NCBI GenBank assembly: GCA_030727625.1
Contig: JANRBI010000221.1
Location: 23,837-64,481 of the forward strand
Origin: Salibacteraceae bacterium
GTDB lineage: Bacteria; Bacteroidota; Bacteroidia; Flavobacteriales_G; Salibacteraceae
Direction of reading: 5' to 3'
DNA: 40,645 nt
Below are positions 10,119-19,929 of the stretch, in pieces (position 1 is the stretch's first letter; every line of letters begins with the position of its first letter). The notes beneath the pieces are model-generated. The model was not told the origin of the DNA. It saw nothing but the letters and a program-made list of their open reading frames with translations, and searched no databases. The translations under genes and the position numbers were made by a program.

Positions 10119-11153
10119 ATGATGCTTTTCAATTTTAAAGTGTTTAGAGAATTATACTATTCTCTGCTCTTCCTTGTTATCACACTGGTTTCAGGAACAC
10201 TTGGCTACATCTATATTGAAGATTATTCTTTTGTAGATGCAGTATACATGACAGTGATCACAGTTTCTACTGTTGGATTTGGAGAAGTGAATGAGTTGAG
10301 CTCTGCTGGTCGATTATTTACTTCTGTGCTAATCATATTCACATTTGCTACGTTTGCCTTTGCCGTTGGGTCTATTACCCGATATTTGGTTTCAGGTGAA
10401 TACCGTTTATATTTCAAGAATTACAAAGTGCTAAGTCAACTCGAAAAAATCAACAACCACGTGATTATTTGTGGTTATGGTCGTAATGGAAAACAAGCTG
10501 TGAAAACCTTGCGTGCTCATGATTTAGAATTTGTGGTAATAGAAGGTGATCAAGAAGTTGTAGAGAAAATTAGAATTGAGGATCCCGACATTATTATCGT
10601 TCATGGCGATGCTACAGATGATGCAACGATTCAAAAAGTGCAAGTGCAAAAAGCGAGGGCGTTGATTACCACCTTACCAAAAGATGCAGATAATTTATTT
10701 GTGGTGCTTACAGCACGTGAACTCAGTAAATCACTATTGATTATTTCGCGCGCTTCTGATGATAGAAGCGAATCTAAATTGAGAATTGCTGGAGCTAATA
10801 ATGTGATTTTACCAGACAAAGTAGGTGGCTCTCACATGGCAAGCTTGGTAACAAGTCCTGATCTAATGGAGTTTTTAGATCATATCAGCATGATGGGACC
10901 AGATGAGACTACCCTGGTTGAAGTACAATTCAAGAATTTGCCAATAGATTTTGCGCATAAAACTATCCGCGAGATTGAGAAGAAATACCAAACTGGTTCG
11001 CGTATCATTGGTTTCAAAACACCACAAAACAGCATCATTGTCAATCCGTCTCCAGACACAGAGTTAGTCTCAGATTCTAAACTGTTTGTGTTAGGAAATG
11101 CTTCTCAAATCAAAAAGCTCAAAGAAGTACTCAATATTGATGCTGAATCTTGA
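10119..11153 (+). CDS. Potassium channel protein with TrkA-N/TrkA-C regulatory domains
   Basis: Selectivity-filter-like TVSTVGFGE; Rossmann GYGRNGKQAVKTL; C-terminal TrkA-C-like region. Confidence 0.92.
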   Translation: MMLFNFKVFRELYYSLLFLVITLVSGTLGYIYIEDYSFVDAVYMTVITVSTVGFGEVNELSSAGRLFTSVLIIFTFATFAFAVGSITRYLVSGEYRLYFKNYKVLSQLEKINNHVIICGYGRNGKQAVKTLRAHDLEFVVIEGDQEVVEKIRIEDPDIIIVHGDATDDATIQKVQVQKARALITTLPKDADNLFVVLTARELSKSLLIISRASDDRSESKLRIAGANNVILPDKVGGSHMASLVTSPDLMEFLDHISMMGPDETTLVEVQFKNLPIDFAHKTIREIEKKYQTGSRIIGFKTPQNSIIVNPSPDTELVSDSKLFVLGNASQIKKLKEVLNIDAES

Positions 11154-12057
11154 TTTTCCAGAACATAGAACTTCACGTATTTTAATTACTGGTTCCAACG
11201 GTTTTGTTGGTTGTGCTCTTGCCAAAAGGCTTTTTGCACTCGGTTTTGAAAATTTATTTCTCACATCTTCCTCTTCTTCTAAACTTGATTTCGGAAGCTT
11301 TTTTCAAATTGATTTTTCTGATACATCCGCGTTGGTTGCAATCCTATCAGAAGTAAAACCTGAATGTATAATAAATACAGCCGCAATTTCCAGTATTGAG
11401 GGTGCATTTTTTCAACCAGAAAAAGCATTAGAAGTGAATGCTTTTGCACCTGAACTGCTCGCTCGTTATTGTGCTATTCATCGGGTTAAGTTGGTTCATT
11501 TTTCTACCGACTTTGTCTTTGACGGAACGCATACAGCGATGACCGAAAATCACAAGGAAAATCCAATTTCGAGTTATGGTTCTTCAAAGTGGTTGGGTGA
11601 TAAATTCATTGAACATTGCTGTAATAATCATGTGATTATAAGACCAATTATGGTTTTTGGTGAAAAAGAGGAATGGCAAAGGCATAATTTTTATACTTGG
11701 TTAGTACAAGCTCTTCAAAAAAACGATTCGGTTAATATCACTGCAGATCAATGGCGTCAGCCGACATATATAAGTGATTTAGTAGAGGCTGTTTTGCAAC
11801 TCACTTTTTCTAATGCAACTGGTTTGCATCACATTGCTGGGGCTGATTATCTGAATGTTATGGACTTCGCTAGAAAGATTGCATTGTCTTTCAATGAACC
11901 TGAAGACAAACTGAATGCTATGGACACACATGTTTTAGGTACTCCAGAGCCTCGACCACTTGCTTCGGGTTTTGATTTATCCAAAGTTCAAAAAGCTATT
12001 TATTATCATCCGAAAAGTATTGATAAGGCAATATTGCACATCAAGAATGGCAGGTAG
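11140..12057 (+). CDS. NAD(P)-dependent sugar-nucleotide reductase, RmlD-like SDR
   Basis: ILITGSNGFVGCALAKRL, STDFVFDG, YGSSKWLGDKFI. ORF track start 11098 is probably too early; ATG 11140 chosen, overlapping the channel gene by 14 bp. Confidence 0.85.
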   Translation: MLNLDFPEHRTSRILITGSNGFVGCALAKRLFALGFENLFLTSSSSSKLDFGSFFQIDFSDTSALVAILSEVKPECIINTAAISSIEGAFFQPEKALEVNAFAPELLARYCAIHRVKLVHFSTDFVFDGTHTAMTENHKENPISSYGSSKWLGDKFIEHCCNNHVIIRPIMVFGEKEEWQRHNFYTWLVQALQKNDSVNITADQWRQPTYISDLVEAVLQLTFSNATGLHHIAGADYLNVMDFARKIALSFNEPEDKLNAMDTHVLGTPEPRPLASGFDLSKVQKAIYYHPKSIDKAILHIKNGR

Positions 12058-12061
12058 TGCT

Positions 12062-12089
12062 TTGCCGCAAAACATGTTTCCTATATTTG
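12062..12089 (+). promoter_or_regulatory. Putative promoter of AgcS-type gene (TTG - 17 bp - TATATTTG)
   Basis: Match to TTG/TAnnTTTG. Confidence 0.5.
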
Positions 12090-12111
12090 GCCCAAACCCA
12101 AAAACGCTTTT

Positions 12112-13983
12112 ATGAGATTTTATAAGCAGATCAGCTCATTTATCATACTTAGTATACTGATTTCTTCTATTGCCATCGGGCAAGATCAGATGGAAGAATC
12201 GCAAAAAGAAAAGACAATCAGTGAAAAAATCAACGAGAAATTTCAACCTGTCGTTGATGCATTAGGAATGGTGCTTTTTTGGGATCCGTTCGAAGCTGTT
12301 GGGGTTTACGATCCAGTTGTATATGCAGAAAAAGCAATTGTGAGAGCGCCAGGATGGGAAGATCAAACTGTATCAAAAATCACCGTTTCTAATTGGCTAG
12401 TAGCCAATGGAGATGAGGTGAAAAAAGGCGATGTAATTGGTGAAGTAGAAACCAATAATGGCCTAGTAAAGGTGCTTTCACCTGATGACGGAAAAATAAG
12501 TCTATTGAATAAAGCAGGTGATAAAGTATTTGATCCTACAGATGCTGATCTAGCGGTCGATGTGAGATCTCACTTTATAGCCGAAGTTGTTTATGATCAA
12601 AAGCGGGCAGTGCTTGACGCAAAGGGTAATCCTTTAAAAAAGAATATTCCTATTGTGGTAGTATGGTTGGTGATTGGAGCTGTTTTCTTTACCATTCGGA
12701 TGAAGTTTATCAATCTGCGTGGTTTCAAACATGCCATTCAACTTGTTTCTGGAAAATACAGTAATCCCAATGACGCAGGCGAGGTGTCTCATTTCCAAGC
12801 TTTAGCTACAGCACTCTCTGCAACCGTTGGTTTGGGCAATATTGCTGGCGTTGCAGTTGCCATTTCGTTGGGTGGACCAGGAGCTACTTTTTGGATGATT
12901 CTTGCAGGACTTTTAGGCATGTCCTCAAAATTTGTAGAATGCACGCTAGGTGTAAAATACCGTCATATAGACGAAGAAGGCAATGTATATGGTGGTCCGA
13001 TGTATTACCTAAGCAAGGGGCTTGAATTAAAAGGTAAAAAAGGACTAGGCAAAGTATTAGCTATCATTTTTGCCATTCTGTGTATTGGTGGTTCGTTTGG
13101 TGGTGGAAACATGTTTCAAGCAAATCAAGCATTTGCGCAGCTTGCAAGTGAGTTCACTTTCATGGCCGATTATGGAGCACTTTTCGGAGTGGTTCTTTCT
13201 GTCTTTGTAGGAATTGTGATCATTGGTGGTATCAAGAGTATTGCTAAGGTTACAGACAAGATCGTTCCAATCATGGTTGGTCTATATGTAACATTTGCTG
13301 TAATCATTATCTTCTCTAACATAGGTAATATTGGCATCGCTTTCACCCAAATCTTTGAAGGGGCCTTCATGCCAAGTGCAATGAAAGGTGGTTTAATAGG
13401 AGTTTTAATTGTAGGATTTCAGCGCGCAGCCTTTTCAAACGAAGCTGGTGTTGGTTCGGCTTCTATTGCTCACTCGGCTTCAAAAACCAATGAACCAATT
13501 AGCGAAGGAATTGTGGCTTTGTTAGAGCCATTCATTGATACAGTTGTTGTATGTACAATGACCGCTCTCGTGCTCATTTTCACTGGTTTTGCAGATGGCT
13601 CATCAGATTTAACGGGTGCCGAGCTTACAAGCGCTGCTTTTAGCACTGTTTTCCCTTGGTTCAAATACGTACTTATTATAGCTATTCTACTATTCGCATT
13701 TTCTACTATGATTTCATGGTCTTATTATGGATTGAAATCTTGGACTTACTTATTCGGAATTTCAAAAGGATCAGAAATAGCTTATAAAGTATTGTTCTTA
13801 TTATTCATCGTTATCGGTAGCGCATCAAGCCTTGGTGCCGTGCTCGATTTTAGTGATATGATGATTCTTGGTATGGCTTTCCCAAATATTTTAGGATTAT
13901 ATTTCCTTTCTGGTGAAGTAAGAAAAGATCTTTTGAAGTATTTTGATGACCTAAAAACAGGAGTTATTAAAGCATATAAATAA
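12112..13983 (+). CDS. Alanine/glycine:cation symporter (AgcS family) with signal-peptide-like N-terminus and inserted biotinyl/lipoyl-like domain
   Basis: Core: [58 protein letters not shown]-terminal [36 protein letters not shown] resembles a lipoyl hammerhead fold. Confidence 0.92.
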   Translation: MRFYKQISSFIILSILISSIAIGQDQMEESQKEKTISEKINEKFQPVVDALGMVLFWDPFEAVGVYDPVVYAEKAIVRAPGWEDQTVSKITVSNWLVANGDEVKKGDVIGEVETNNGLVKVLSPDDGKISLLNKAGDKVFDPTDADLAVDVRSHFIAEVVYDQKRAVLDAKGNPLKKNIPIVVVWLVIGAVFFTIRMKFINLRGFKHAIQLVSGKYSNPNDAGEVSHFQALATALSATVGLGNIAGVAVAISLGGPGATFWMILAGLLGMSSKFVECTLGVKYRHIDEEGNVYGGPMYYLSKGLELKGKKGLGKVLAIIFAILCIGGSFGGGNMFQANQAFAQLASEFTFMADYGALFGVVLSVFVGIVIIGGIKSIAKVTDKIVPIMVGLYVTFAVIIIFSNIGNIGIAFTQIFEGAFMPSAMKGGLIGVLIVGFQRAAFSNEAGVGSASIAHSASKTNEPISEGIVALLEPFIDTVVVCTMTALVLIFTGFADGSSDLTGAELTSAAFSTVFPWFKYVLIIAILLFAFSTMISWSYYGLKSWTYLFGISKGSEIAYKVLFLLFIVIGSASSLGAVLDFSDMMILGMAFPNILGLYFLSGEVRKDLLKYFDDLKTGVIKAYK

Positions 13984-13991
13984 GAACTAAC

Positions 13992-14948
13992 GTGACTTGG
14001 AAGAAACTCGTTCGAGAATATTTCACTTATAACAAAAGAGAAAGAAGGGGCCTATCTGTGCTCCTTTTTTTGATCCTTGCCTCCGTGTTGTTTAGGCTTG
14101 TAATTTCTATTTATCCCAACGCTGAGTATCAATGGACGAAAGAGCAATTAGAAAAAATCAAGCGCTTCGAGACTTCCATTTCTGATGCAGAAGCAATTGA
14201 TCAAAATAAAGTTGATCAGATTAGCGCTGCAGAATTAGATACTGCTCAATCACACTTTGAATTGATTTCGTTTGATCCAAATGAAGTAAGTGCGGATTTT
14301 TTAGTGCAAGCTGGACTGAATCAGCGCAGCGCTAAAATGCTTAATAAATACGTTAACGCAGGCGGTAAAATCAGATCAACAGACGATTTATTGAAGGTGT
14401 ATTTTATGGATACCGCTTGGGTTGATTCGTTATCCGATTATTTTGATTTTCCCGAAAAGGAAACACCTTCTTATGAACAAAAGAAAGAGTTCAAAACAGA
14501 CGTTAGACGCGATAGCTTTCCGGAATATAAAACCAAGAAGAAACTAATCGTTTCACTAGATATCAATACAGCAGACAGTGTTAGTTTAATTAATCTGCCG
14601 GGTTTAGGTCCTTTTTACGCTAAAGAAATTATTCGCTTGCGCGAAAAACTGGGAGGCATCAGAGACTATTCTCAGCTTAGTATGATTTATAAGATGAGTG
14701 AAGAAAATATAGATCGAATTGCCGATGTTACTTTTATTGATCCAGCTACTTTTTCTTACATCAACATTAATGAAGTAAAGCTAGATCGTTTAGGTCGTCA
14801 TCCTTACATTAAATGGAAAGAGGCAAAAACGCTTCTGAATTATAGGTTCCAACATGGCCCGTTTCTCAAACTTGAAGACATAAAAAAATGCGGAGTCATT
14901 TCTGATTCAACATACCTTAACCTTGCACCTTATTTAATTTTAGAATGA
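13992..14948 (+). CDS. Helix-hairpin-helix (ComEA-like) domain protein, membrane-anchored
   Basis: N-terminal TM; DINTADSVSLINLPGLGPFYAKEIIRLREKLGG HhH motif; GTG start. Confidence 0.82.
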   Translation: MTWKKLVREYFTYNKRERRGLSVLLFLILASVLFRLVISIYPNAEYQWTKEQLEKIKRFETSISDAEAIDQNKVDQISAAELDTAQSHFELISFDPNEVSADFLVQAGLNQRSAKMLNKYVNAGGKIRSTDDLLKVYFMDTAWVDSLSDYFDFPEKETPSYEQKKEFKTDVRRDSFPEYKTKKKLIVSLDINTADSVSLINLPGLGPFYAKEIIRLREKLGGIRDYSQLSMIYKMSEENIDRIADVTFIDPATFSYININEVKLDRLGRHPYIKWKEAKTLLNYRFQHGPFLKLEDIKKCGVISDSTYLNLAPYLILE

Positions 14949-15475
14949 CATTAAGCGACAAACTAGACTTAGCTATTAGAAACATCCCTGATTTTCCAAA
15001 ACCTGGAATTCAATTCAAAGATATTACGCCCATTTTAAGAGATGCTAAACTCTGCAGAGAGATCACATTAGCTTTAACCGCTCCATTCAAGGGGAAAAAT
15101 ATTGATGTAGTAGCCGGAATTGAGTCTAGGGGTTTTTTGTTCGGAATGCTCATGGCGCAAGAATTGGGTTGTGCGTTTGCAGTAATTCGTAAAAAAGGGA
15201 AATTACCGCACCGCACCGTTGAAATTGAATATGCGCTTGAATATGGTTCAGCTATTATCGAAATGCACGAAGATGAAATTGAATCTGGCCAGCATGTGAT
15301 CATACATGATGATTTACTTGCAACTGGCGGCACTGCTGCAGCCGCTGCCGAACTCATTAAAAAAGTTGGCGGTAGGGTAGAGGCTTTTAGTTTTTTAATT
15401 GAATTGGATTTTCTGGAAGGAGCCAATAAACTAAGCCCTTTTGGAGCACCGATTGCATCTTTAAAGCATTATTAA
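14945..15475 (+). CDS. apt: Adenine phosphoribosyltransferase
   Basis: IPDFPKPGIQFKDITPIL, VAGIESRGFLFG, IHDDLLATGGTAAAA. Confidence 0.97.
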   Translation: MTLSDKLDLAIRNIPDFPKPGIQFKDITPILRDAKLCREITLALTAPFKGKNIDVVAGIESRGFLFGMLMAQELGCAFAVIRKKGKLPHRTVEIEYALEYGSAIIEMHEDEIESGQHVIIHDDLLATGGTAAAAAELIKKVGGRVEAFSFLIELDFLEGANKLSPFGAPIASLKHY

Positions 15476-15536
15476 TGAAATTATTTTCAGAAAATTAGTT
15501 CAGATTAAAATACATTACTAAATTCGCGCCCCCAAT

Positions 15537-15543
15537 AAGGAGG
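15537..15543 (+). promoter_or_regulatory. Strong Shine-Dalgarno AAGGAGG upstream of rpsU
   Basis: aaggagg, 8 nt before ATG 15552. Confidence 0.85.
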
Positions 15544-15551
15544 ATAATACT

Positions 15552-15743
15552 ATGTTGATAATACCTGTAAAAGAAGGCGAGTCTATAGAGAAGGCTCTTA
15601 AGAAGTACAAAAAGAAGTTTGAAAAAACTGGTACGATGAAAGAATTACGTAGAAGACAAAAGTTTACTAAGCCTTCTGTTGAAAACAGAGAGCAGAAGCT
15701 TAAGGCGATCTACAGAAATCAGATGTTCAAAACGGAGGAATAG
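15552..15743 (+). CDS. rpsU: 30S ribosomal protein bS21
   Basis: 63 aa; MLIIPVKEGESIEKALKKYKKKFEKTGTMKELRRRQKFTKPS. Confidence 0.97.
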   Translation: MLIIPVKEGESIEKALKKYKKKFEKTGTMKELRRRQKFTKPSVENREQKLKAIYRNQMFKTEE

Positions 15744-15767
15744 CCTTCTGTCAAAATATATAACAAG

Positions 15768-15797
15768 AAATCCGCTCATTTGAGCGGATTTTTTATT
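15768..15797 (+). terminator. Rho-independent terminator after rpsU
   Basis: aaatccgctcatttgagcggatttttt. Confidence 0.88.
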
Positions 15798-15818
15798 TTC
15801 AGGCAATATTAAATTGCA

Positions 15819-16709
15819 TTGAAAAGCACTATTGATGAATTTTTAAAATACCTCGAGATCCAAAAGAGGTATAGCAAGCATACCATTGTTGCTTATCGCA
15901 ATGACTTGAGAACCTTTGCCGATCACATGGATCTTTGCTACGATATTCAGAATGCAAAAGAGACAGACAAGCGAATGATCAGTTCATTCGTTGCAGATTT
16001 AGTGGAGAGTGGACTCAATCCAAGATCTGTAAATCGAAAATTAAGCGCAATCCAATCCTATTTTGATTATTTAGTTAGAGAAAGTTTGCTTGATTCAAAC
16101 CCGGCAAAGAGTATTACTCGGCCAAAACAATCTCAGAGACTTCCGAGTGTCTTGAGAGCAGAGCAAGTAGATCAACTATTTGAAGAGATACCATTTCCAG
16201 AATCATTTGAAGGTTCAAGAGATCGAGCCATATTAGAAATGTTTTATTCCTGTGGAATTCGAAGAGACGAATTGATAAGCCTTGAATTTTCAAATGTTCA
16301 CCTGGGTGACAAGTCGATAAAAGTACTAGGCAAGCGCAACAAGGAACGTATTATTCCTATTTCAGGAAGACTGATAAATACCTTACAAGATTACTTGTCC
16401 GATCGTTCTGGAATAGGGATTGAGTCGCCATGGTTCTTTATTACAGAAAAAGGGAAAAAACTTTACGCTTCGCTTGTATATAAAATTGTAAAAATCTACC
16501 TTTCGAGAGTCACAACGATGGACAAAAGAAGTCCTCATGTACTGCGACACACTTTTGCGACACATCTATTAAATGAAGGAGCCAATTTGCAATCTATAAA
16601 AGAACTTCTCGGTCACAGCAGCTTGGCAGCAACACAGGTTTATACGCATACCTCGCTCGAAAAATTGAAAGATGTTTATCGTCAATCTCATCCTCGAAAC
16701 AAAAAGTAA
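15819..16709 (+). CDS. Tyrosine recombinase XerC/XerD family
   Basis: Catalytic motifs SCGIRRDEL, HVLRHTFATHLLNEGANLQSIKELLGHSSLAATQVYTH; TTG start. Confidence 0.93.
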   Translation: MKSTIDEFLKYLEIQKRYSKHTIVAYRNDLRTFADHMDLCYDIQNAKETDKRMISSFVADLVESGLNPRSVNRKLSAIQSYFDYLVRESLLDSNPAKSITRPKQSQRLPSVLRAEQVDQLFEEIPFPESFEGSRDRAILEMFYSCGIRRDELISLEFSNVHLGDKSIKVLGKRNKERIIPISGRLINTLQDYLSDRSGIGIESPWFFITEKGKKLYASLVYKIVKIYLSRVTTMDKRSPHVLRHTFATHLLNEGANLQSIKELLGHSSLAATQVYTHTSLEKLKDVYRQSHPRNKK

Positions 16710-16715
16710 AACATT

Positions 16716-17018
16716 ATGCAATTAAAAGTTCATTCAATTCATTTTGATGCAGACATCAAATTAGTCAACTTCATCGAACAAAAAATAAACAAATTAACCT
16801 TGTTTTATGACGACATTTTGACGGGAGAGGTGTTTTTACGAATTGATAAGTCTCAAGACACAGCTAATAAAGTTGCGGAAATCAGATTGTTGATTCCGGG
16901 TAAAGAATTATTTGCGAAACGCAGATGTAAGAGCTTCGAAGAAGCTGCAGACCTTGCTACAGAAGCCCTGAGAAGGCAAGTGAGGAAGAAAAAAGGAAAG
17001 ATTTTACAATCCCATTAA
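16716..17018 (+). CDS. hpf: Ribosome hibernation-promoting factor, HPF/YfiA family (short form)
   Basis: 100 aa; MQLKVHSIHFDADIKLVNFIEQKINKL..., C-terminal EAADLATEALRRQVRKKKGK. Confidence 0.9.
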   Translation: MQLKVHSIHFDADIKLVNFIEQKINKLTLFYDDILTGEVFLRIDKSQDTANKVAEIRLLIPGKELFAKRRCKSFEEAADLATEALRRQVRKKKGKILQSH

Positions 17019-17098
17019 CCTAGAAATCAAGTGGTTCTAAAAACGTTGAAGAAAAATATCACTTAACGTTTGTATCGAATGAAACTATGTTTAAATTT

Positions 17099-17133
17099 GC
17101 AGACCTTTTTAAAAAGGGGGTCTGCTTTTTTTG
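17099..17133 (+). terminator. Rho-independent terminator
   Basis: gcagacctttttaaaaagggggtctgcttttttt. Confidence 0.82.
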
Positions 17134-17149
17134 TTCATTGAATTTATAT

Positions 17150-17223
17150 GCCGGTGTAGCTCAGATGGCCAGAGCAGCTGATTTGTAATCAGCGGGTCGG
17201 GGGTTCGAATCCCTCCACCGGCT
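17150..17223 (+). tRNA. tRNA-Thr (TGT)
   Basis: GCCGGTG/CACCGGC acceptor, anticodon loop in ctgatttgtaatcag, ggttcgaatcc T-arm; followed by encoded CCA. Confidence 0.95.
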
Positions 17224-17250
17224 CCAAATCCATTTGGATTTAAAAACATC

Positions 17251-17332
<82 letters not shown>

Positions 17333-17385
17333 CAAATCGTTTTTTGAAATAAGTCTTCATTTAAAAGTGAAGTAGTAATATATAA

Positions 17386-17458
17386 GCGGGAGTAGCTCAG
17401 TTGGTAGAGCATCAGCCTTCCAAGCTGAGGGTCGCGGGTTCGAGTCTCGTCTCCCGCT
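17386..17458 (+). tRNA. tRNA-Gly (TCC)
   Basis: GCGGGAG/CTCCCGC acceptor; cttccaa anticodon loop. Confidence 0.95.
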
Positions 17459-17594
17459 CTTATAAATTGTTCTTTTCGATAAAAAAAAATTAAAATGTTG
17501 TTTGATTAATCATCAAAGCAGCATTTATGTGTTCACGATGCTTGGGGTGAAAGTAAGGCCAAAAGCCACTTTCATTTATCATCGGAATTAAAAA

Positions 17595-17666
17595 GCCGAT
17601 GTAGCTCAGGGGCAGAGCGCTTCCTTGGTAAGGAAGAGGTCAGGGGTTCAATTCCCCTCATTGGCT
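17595..17666 (+). tRNA. tRNA-Thr (GGT)
   Basis: GCCGATG/CATTGGC acceptor; cttccttggtaaggaag anticodon arm. Confidence 0.94.
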
Positions 17667-17725
17667 CTTTTGATTTTTCAAATAAGTAATCTCAATAATT
17701 AAACTAAATAATAGCTAAATAAGTC

Positions 17726-18910
17726 ATGGCAAAGGAAAATTTTGATCGTTCCAAACCACACTTGAATATTGGAACAATCGGTCACGTTGACCACGGTAAA
17801 ACCACTTTGACTGCTGCAATCACTACAGTTCTTGCTAAAAAAGGTTTTTCTGAGATGCGTTCATTTGATTCAATTGATAACGCACCTGAAGAAAAAGAAA
17901 GAGGTATTACCATTAATACATCACATGTTGAATACCAAACAGAAAACCGTCACTACGCACACGTTGACTGTCCTGGTCACGCAGATTATGTGAAGAATAT
18001 GGTTACTGGTGCTGCCCAAATGGACGGTGCAATCCTTGTAGTAGCTGCAACTGATGGGCCAATGCCACAAACGCGTGAGCACATCCTTCTTGCACGTCAG
18101 GTAGGTGTTCCTCAAATCGTAGTATTTATGAATAAGGTTGACCTTGTTGATGATGCTGAGCTTCTTGAGCTAGTAGAAATGGAAATCAGAGAACTGCTTT
18201 CTTTCTATGACTATGATGGCGACAATACTCCAGTTATTGCTGGTTCAGCTCTTGGTGGTTTGAACGGTGAAGCTGAGTGGGAAGATAAAATTATGGATTT
18301 GATGGCTGCTGTTGATAGCTACATTCCAATGCCTCCTCGTGATGTTGATAAGACCTTCTTGATGCCTGTAGAAGATGTATTCTCGATCACTGGTCGTGGT
18401 ACTGTTGCTACTGGTCGTATTGAGGCTGGTGTAATCAACACAGGTGATCCTGTTGAAATTATCGGTTTCGAAGAAAAACTTACATCTACAATCACAGGTG
18501 TTGAGATGTTCCGTAAGATTCTTGACAGAGGTGAGGCTGGTGACAACGTTGGTCTTCTTTTGAGAGGTATCGAAAAAGAAGCTATCAGAAGAGGTATGGT
18601 TATTTGTAAGCCAGGTTCTGTTAAGCCACACACCAAATTCAAAGCTGAGGTTTATATCCTTAAGAAAGAAGAAGGTGGACGTCACACTCCATTCCACAAC
18701 AGATATCGTCCACAGTTCTATGTAAGAACAACTGACGTAACTGGTGAGATTATGTTGGGTGAAGGTCGTGAAATGGTTATGCCAGGCGACAACTTAACTA
18801 TCGAAGTAAATCTAATCGCTCCAATCGCGATTAACCAAGGTCTTAAGTTCGCGATCCGTGAGGGTGGTAGAACAGTAGGTGCTGGTCAGGTTACTGAGAT
18901 TTTAGAATAA
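17726..18910 (+). CDS. tuf: Elongation factor Tu
   Basis: [40 protein letters not shown]. Confidence 0.99.
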   Translation: MAKENFDRSKPHLNIGTIGHVDHGKTTLTAAITTVLAKKGFSEMRSFDSIDNAPEEKERGITINTSHVEYQTENRHYAHVDCPGHADYVKNMVTGAAQMDGAILVVAATDGPMPQTREHILLARQVGVPQIVVFMNKVDLVDDAELLELVEMEIRELLSFYDYDGDNTPVIAGSALGGLNGEAEWEDKIMDLMAAVDSYIPMPPRDVDKTFLMPVEDVFSITGRGTVATGRIEAGVINTGDPVEIIGFEEKLTSTITGVEMFRKILDRGEAGDNVGLLLRGIEKEAIRRGMVICKPGSVKPHTKFKAEVYILKKEEGGRHTPFHNRYRPQFYVRTTDVTGEIMLGEGREMVMPGDNLTIEVNLIAPIAINQGLKFAIREGGRTVGAGQVTEILE

Positions 18911-18930
18911 GACTAGTTAAATTATATAGA

Positions 18931-18960
18931 AGTGTGGAGTCAATTTTGGCTCCACACTTT
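18931..18960 (+). terminator. Hairpin/terminator after tuf
   Basis: agtgtggagtcaattttggctccacacttt. Confidence 0.7.
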
Positions 18961-19028
18961 CTGTTGTTTTATAAATAGGTGTTTTAGTAGACTAAGTCTT
19001 GACTTAATTGCGAACCACCTTTAATCAT

Positions 19029-19101
19029 ACGGGTGTAGCTCAATTGGTAGAGCACTGGTCTCCAAAACCAGGGGCTGTGGGTTCGATTCCTACCACCCGT
19101 G
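19029..19101 (+). tRNA. tRNA-Trp (CCA)
   Basis: ACGGGTG/CACCCGT acceptor; ctggtctccaaaaccag anticodon arm. Confidence 0.95.
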
Positions 19102-19113
19102 CAAATAAAGAAC

Positions 19114-19314
19114 ATGGCTAATATTCGAACATATATTGAAGAGTCTGTAGACGAGCTAACCAATAAGGTTTCTTGGCCTACTTGGACAGAGCTTCAAAGT
19201 AGCGGTATTGTTGTACTTGTTGCAACATTTATCGTAGCGGGCTTGGTTTATTTAATGGACCTAGGTTTTGGCCAGTTGATGGACTTAATCTACCTTAAAA
19301 TCTTTGGATCTTAA
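19114..19314 (+). CDS. secE: Preprotein translocase subunit SecE
   Basis: YIEESVDELTNKVSWPTWTELQSSGIVVLVATFIVAGLVYLMD; ATG at 19114 preferred over ORF-track start 19099. Confidence 0.95.
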   Translation: MANIRTYIEESVDELTNKVSWPTWTELQSSGIVVLVATFIVAGLVYLMDLGFGQLMDLIYLKIFGS

Positions 19315-19319
19315 TAGAT

Positions 19320-19877
19320 ATGTCAGAAGCAAAGACAATAACCAAAAAGTGGTACGTAGTACGTGCTATTAGTGGTAAGGAAAAGAAGGTAAAGGAATTG
19401 CTAGAAATGGAAATTGAGCATGAAGGTATGCAAGACTACATTTCACAAATTCTTCTACCAATTGAAAAAGTTTACCAAATTAGGAATGGAAAGAAAACAA
19501 GCAAGGAGAGAAATCTTTATCCAGGTTATGTTTTCATCGAAGCTAACCTAGTTGGTGAGGTTCCTCACATCATTAAGAACTTGACGAATGTTATTGGTTT
19601 CTTGTCTGATAAAAAAGGTGGCGAGCCCGTTCCATTAAGACTGAACGAGGTTAACCGAATGTTAGGGAAAGTTGACGAAATGGCTGAAAGCGAAGCCGAG
19701 TTGAACATCCCTTTTGTTGTTGGTGAGTCTGTTAAAGTAATTGATGGGCCATTCAATAGTTTCTCTGGAGTGATTGAAGAAATTAATGAAGAGAAAAAGA
19801 AGCTTAAGGTAATGGTTAAGATTTTCGGTAGAAAGACACCATTAGAATTGAGCTACATGCAAGTAGAAAAAGAGTAA
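19320..19877 (+). CDS. nusG: Transcription termination/antitermination factor NusG
   Basis: KKWYVVRAISGKEKKVKELLE, NLYPGYVFIEANL, VKVIDGPFNSFSGVIEEI. Confidence 0.98.
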   Translation: MSEAKTITKKWYVVRAISGKEKKVKELLEMEIEHEGMQDYISQILLPIEKVYQIRNGKKTSKERNLYPGYVFIEANLVGEVPHIIKNLTNVIGFLSDKKGGEPVPLRLNEVNRMLGKVDEMAESEAELNIPFVVGESVKVIDGPFNSFSGVIEEINEEKKKLKVMVKIFGRKTPLELSYMQVEKE

Positions 19878-19929
19878 TCAATTAATTAGGAGTTACACTA
19901 GTTGTAACGATTGAACTAAATATCAAATA

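Noticed and set aside
15010-15426. Antisense 138-aa ORF over apt
   Set aside because: Fully within a well-supported gene on the other strand; no recognisable domain
15819-16709. Xer-type recombinase as a sign of an integrated element or integron
   Set aside because: Context is housekeeping (rpsU upstream, hpf downstream), with no attachment repeats or cargo; likely the chromosomal XerC/D
17212-17242. Alternative palindromes after tRNA-Thr (ccaaatccatttgg / aaatccatttggattt)
   Set aside because: Short AT-rich tRNA spacer hairpin; likely incidental or processing-related, too weak to call
18245-18697. Antisense ORFs over tuf
   Set aside because: Entirely within tuf; Thr/Ser/Asn-rich translation without domain features
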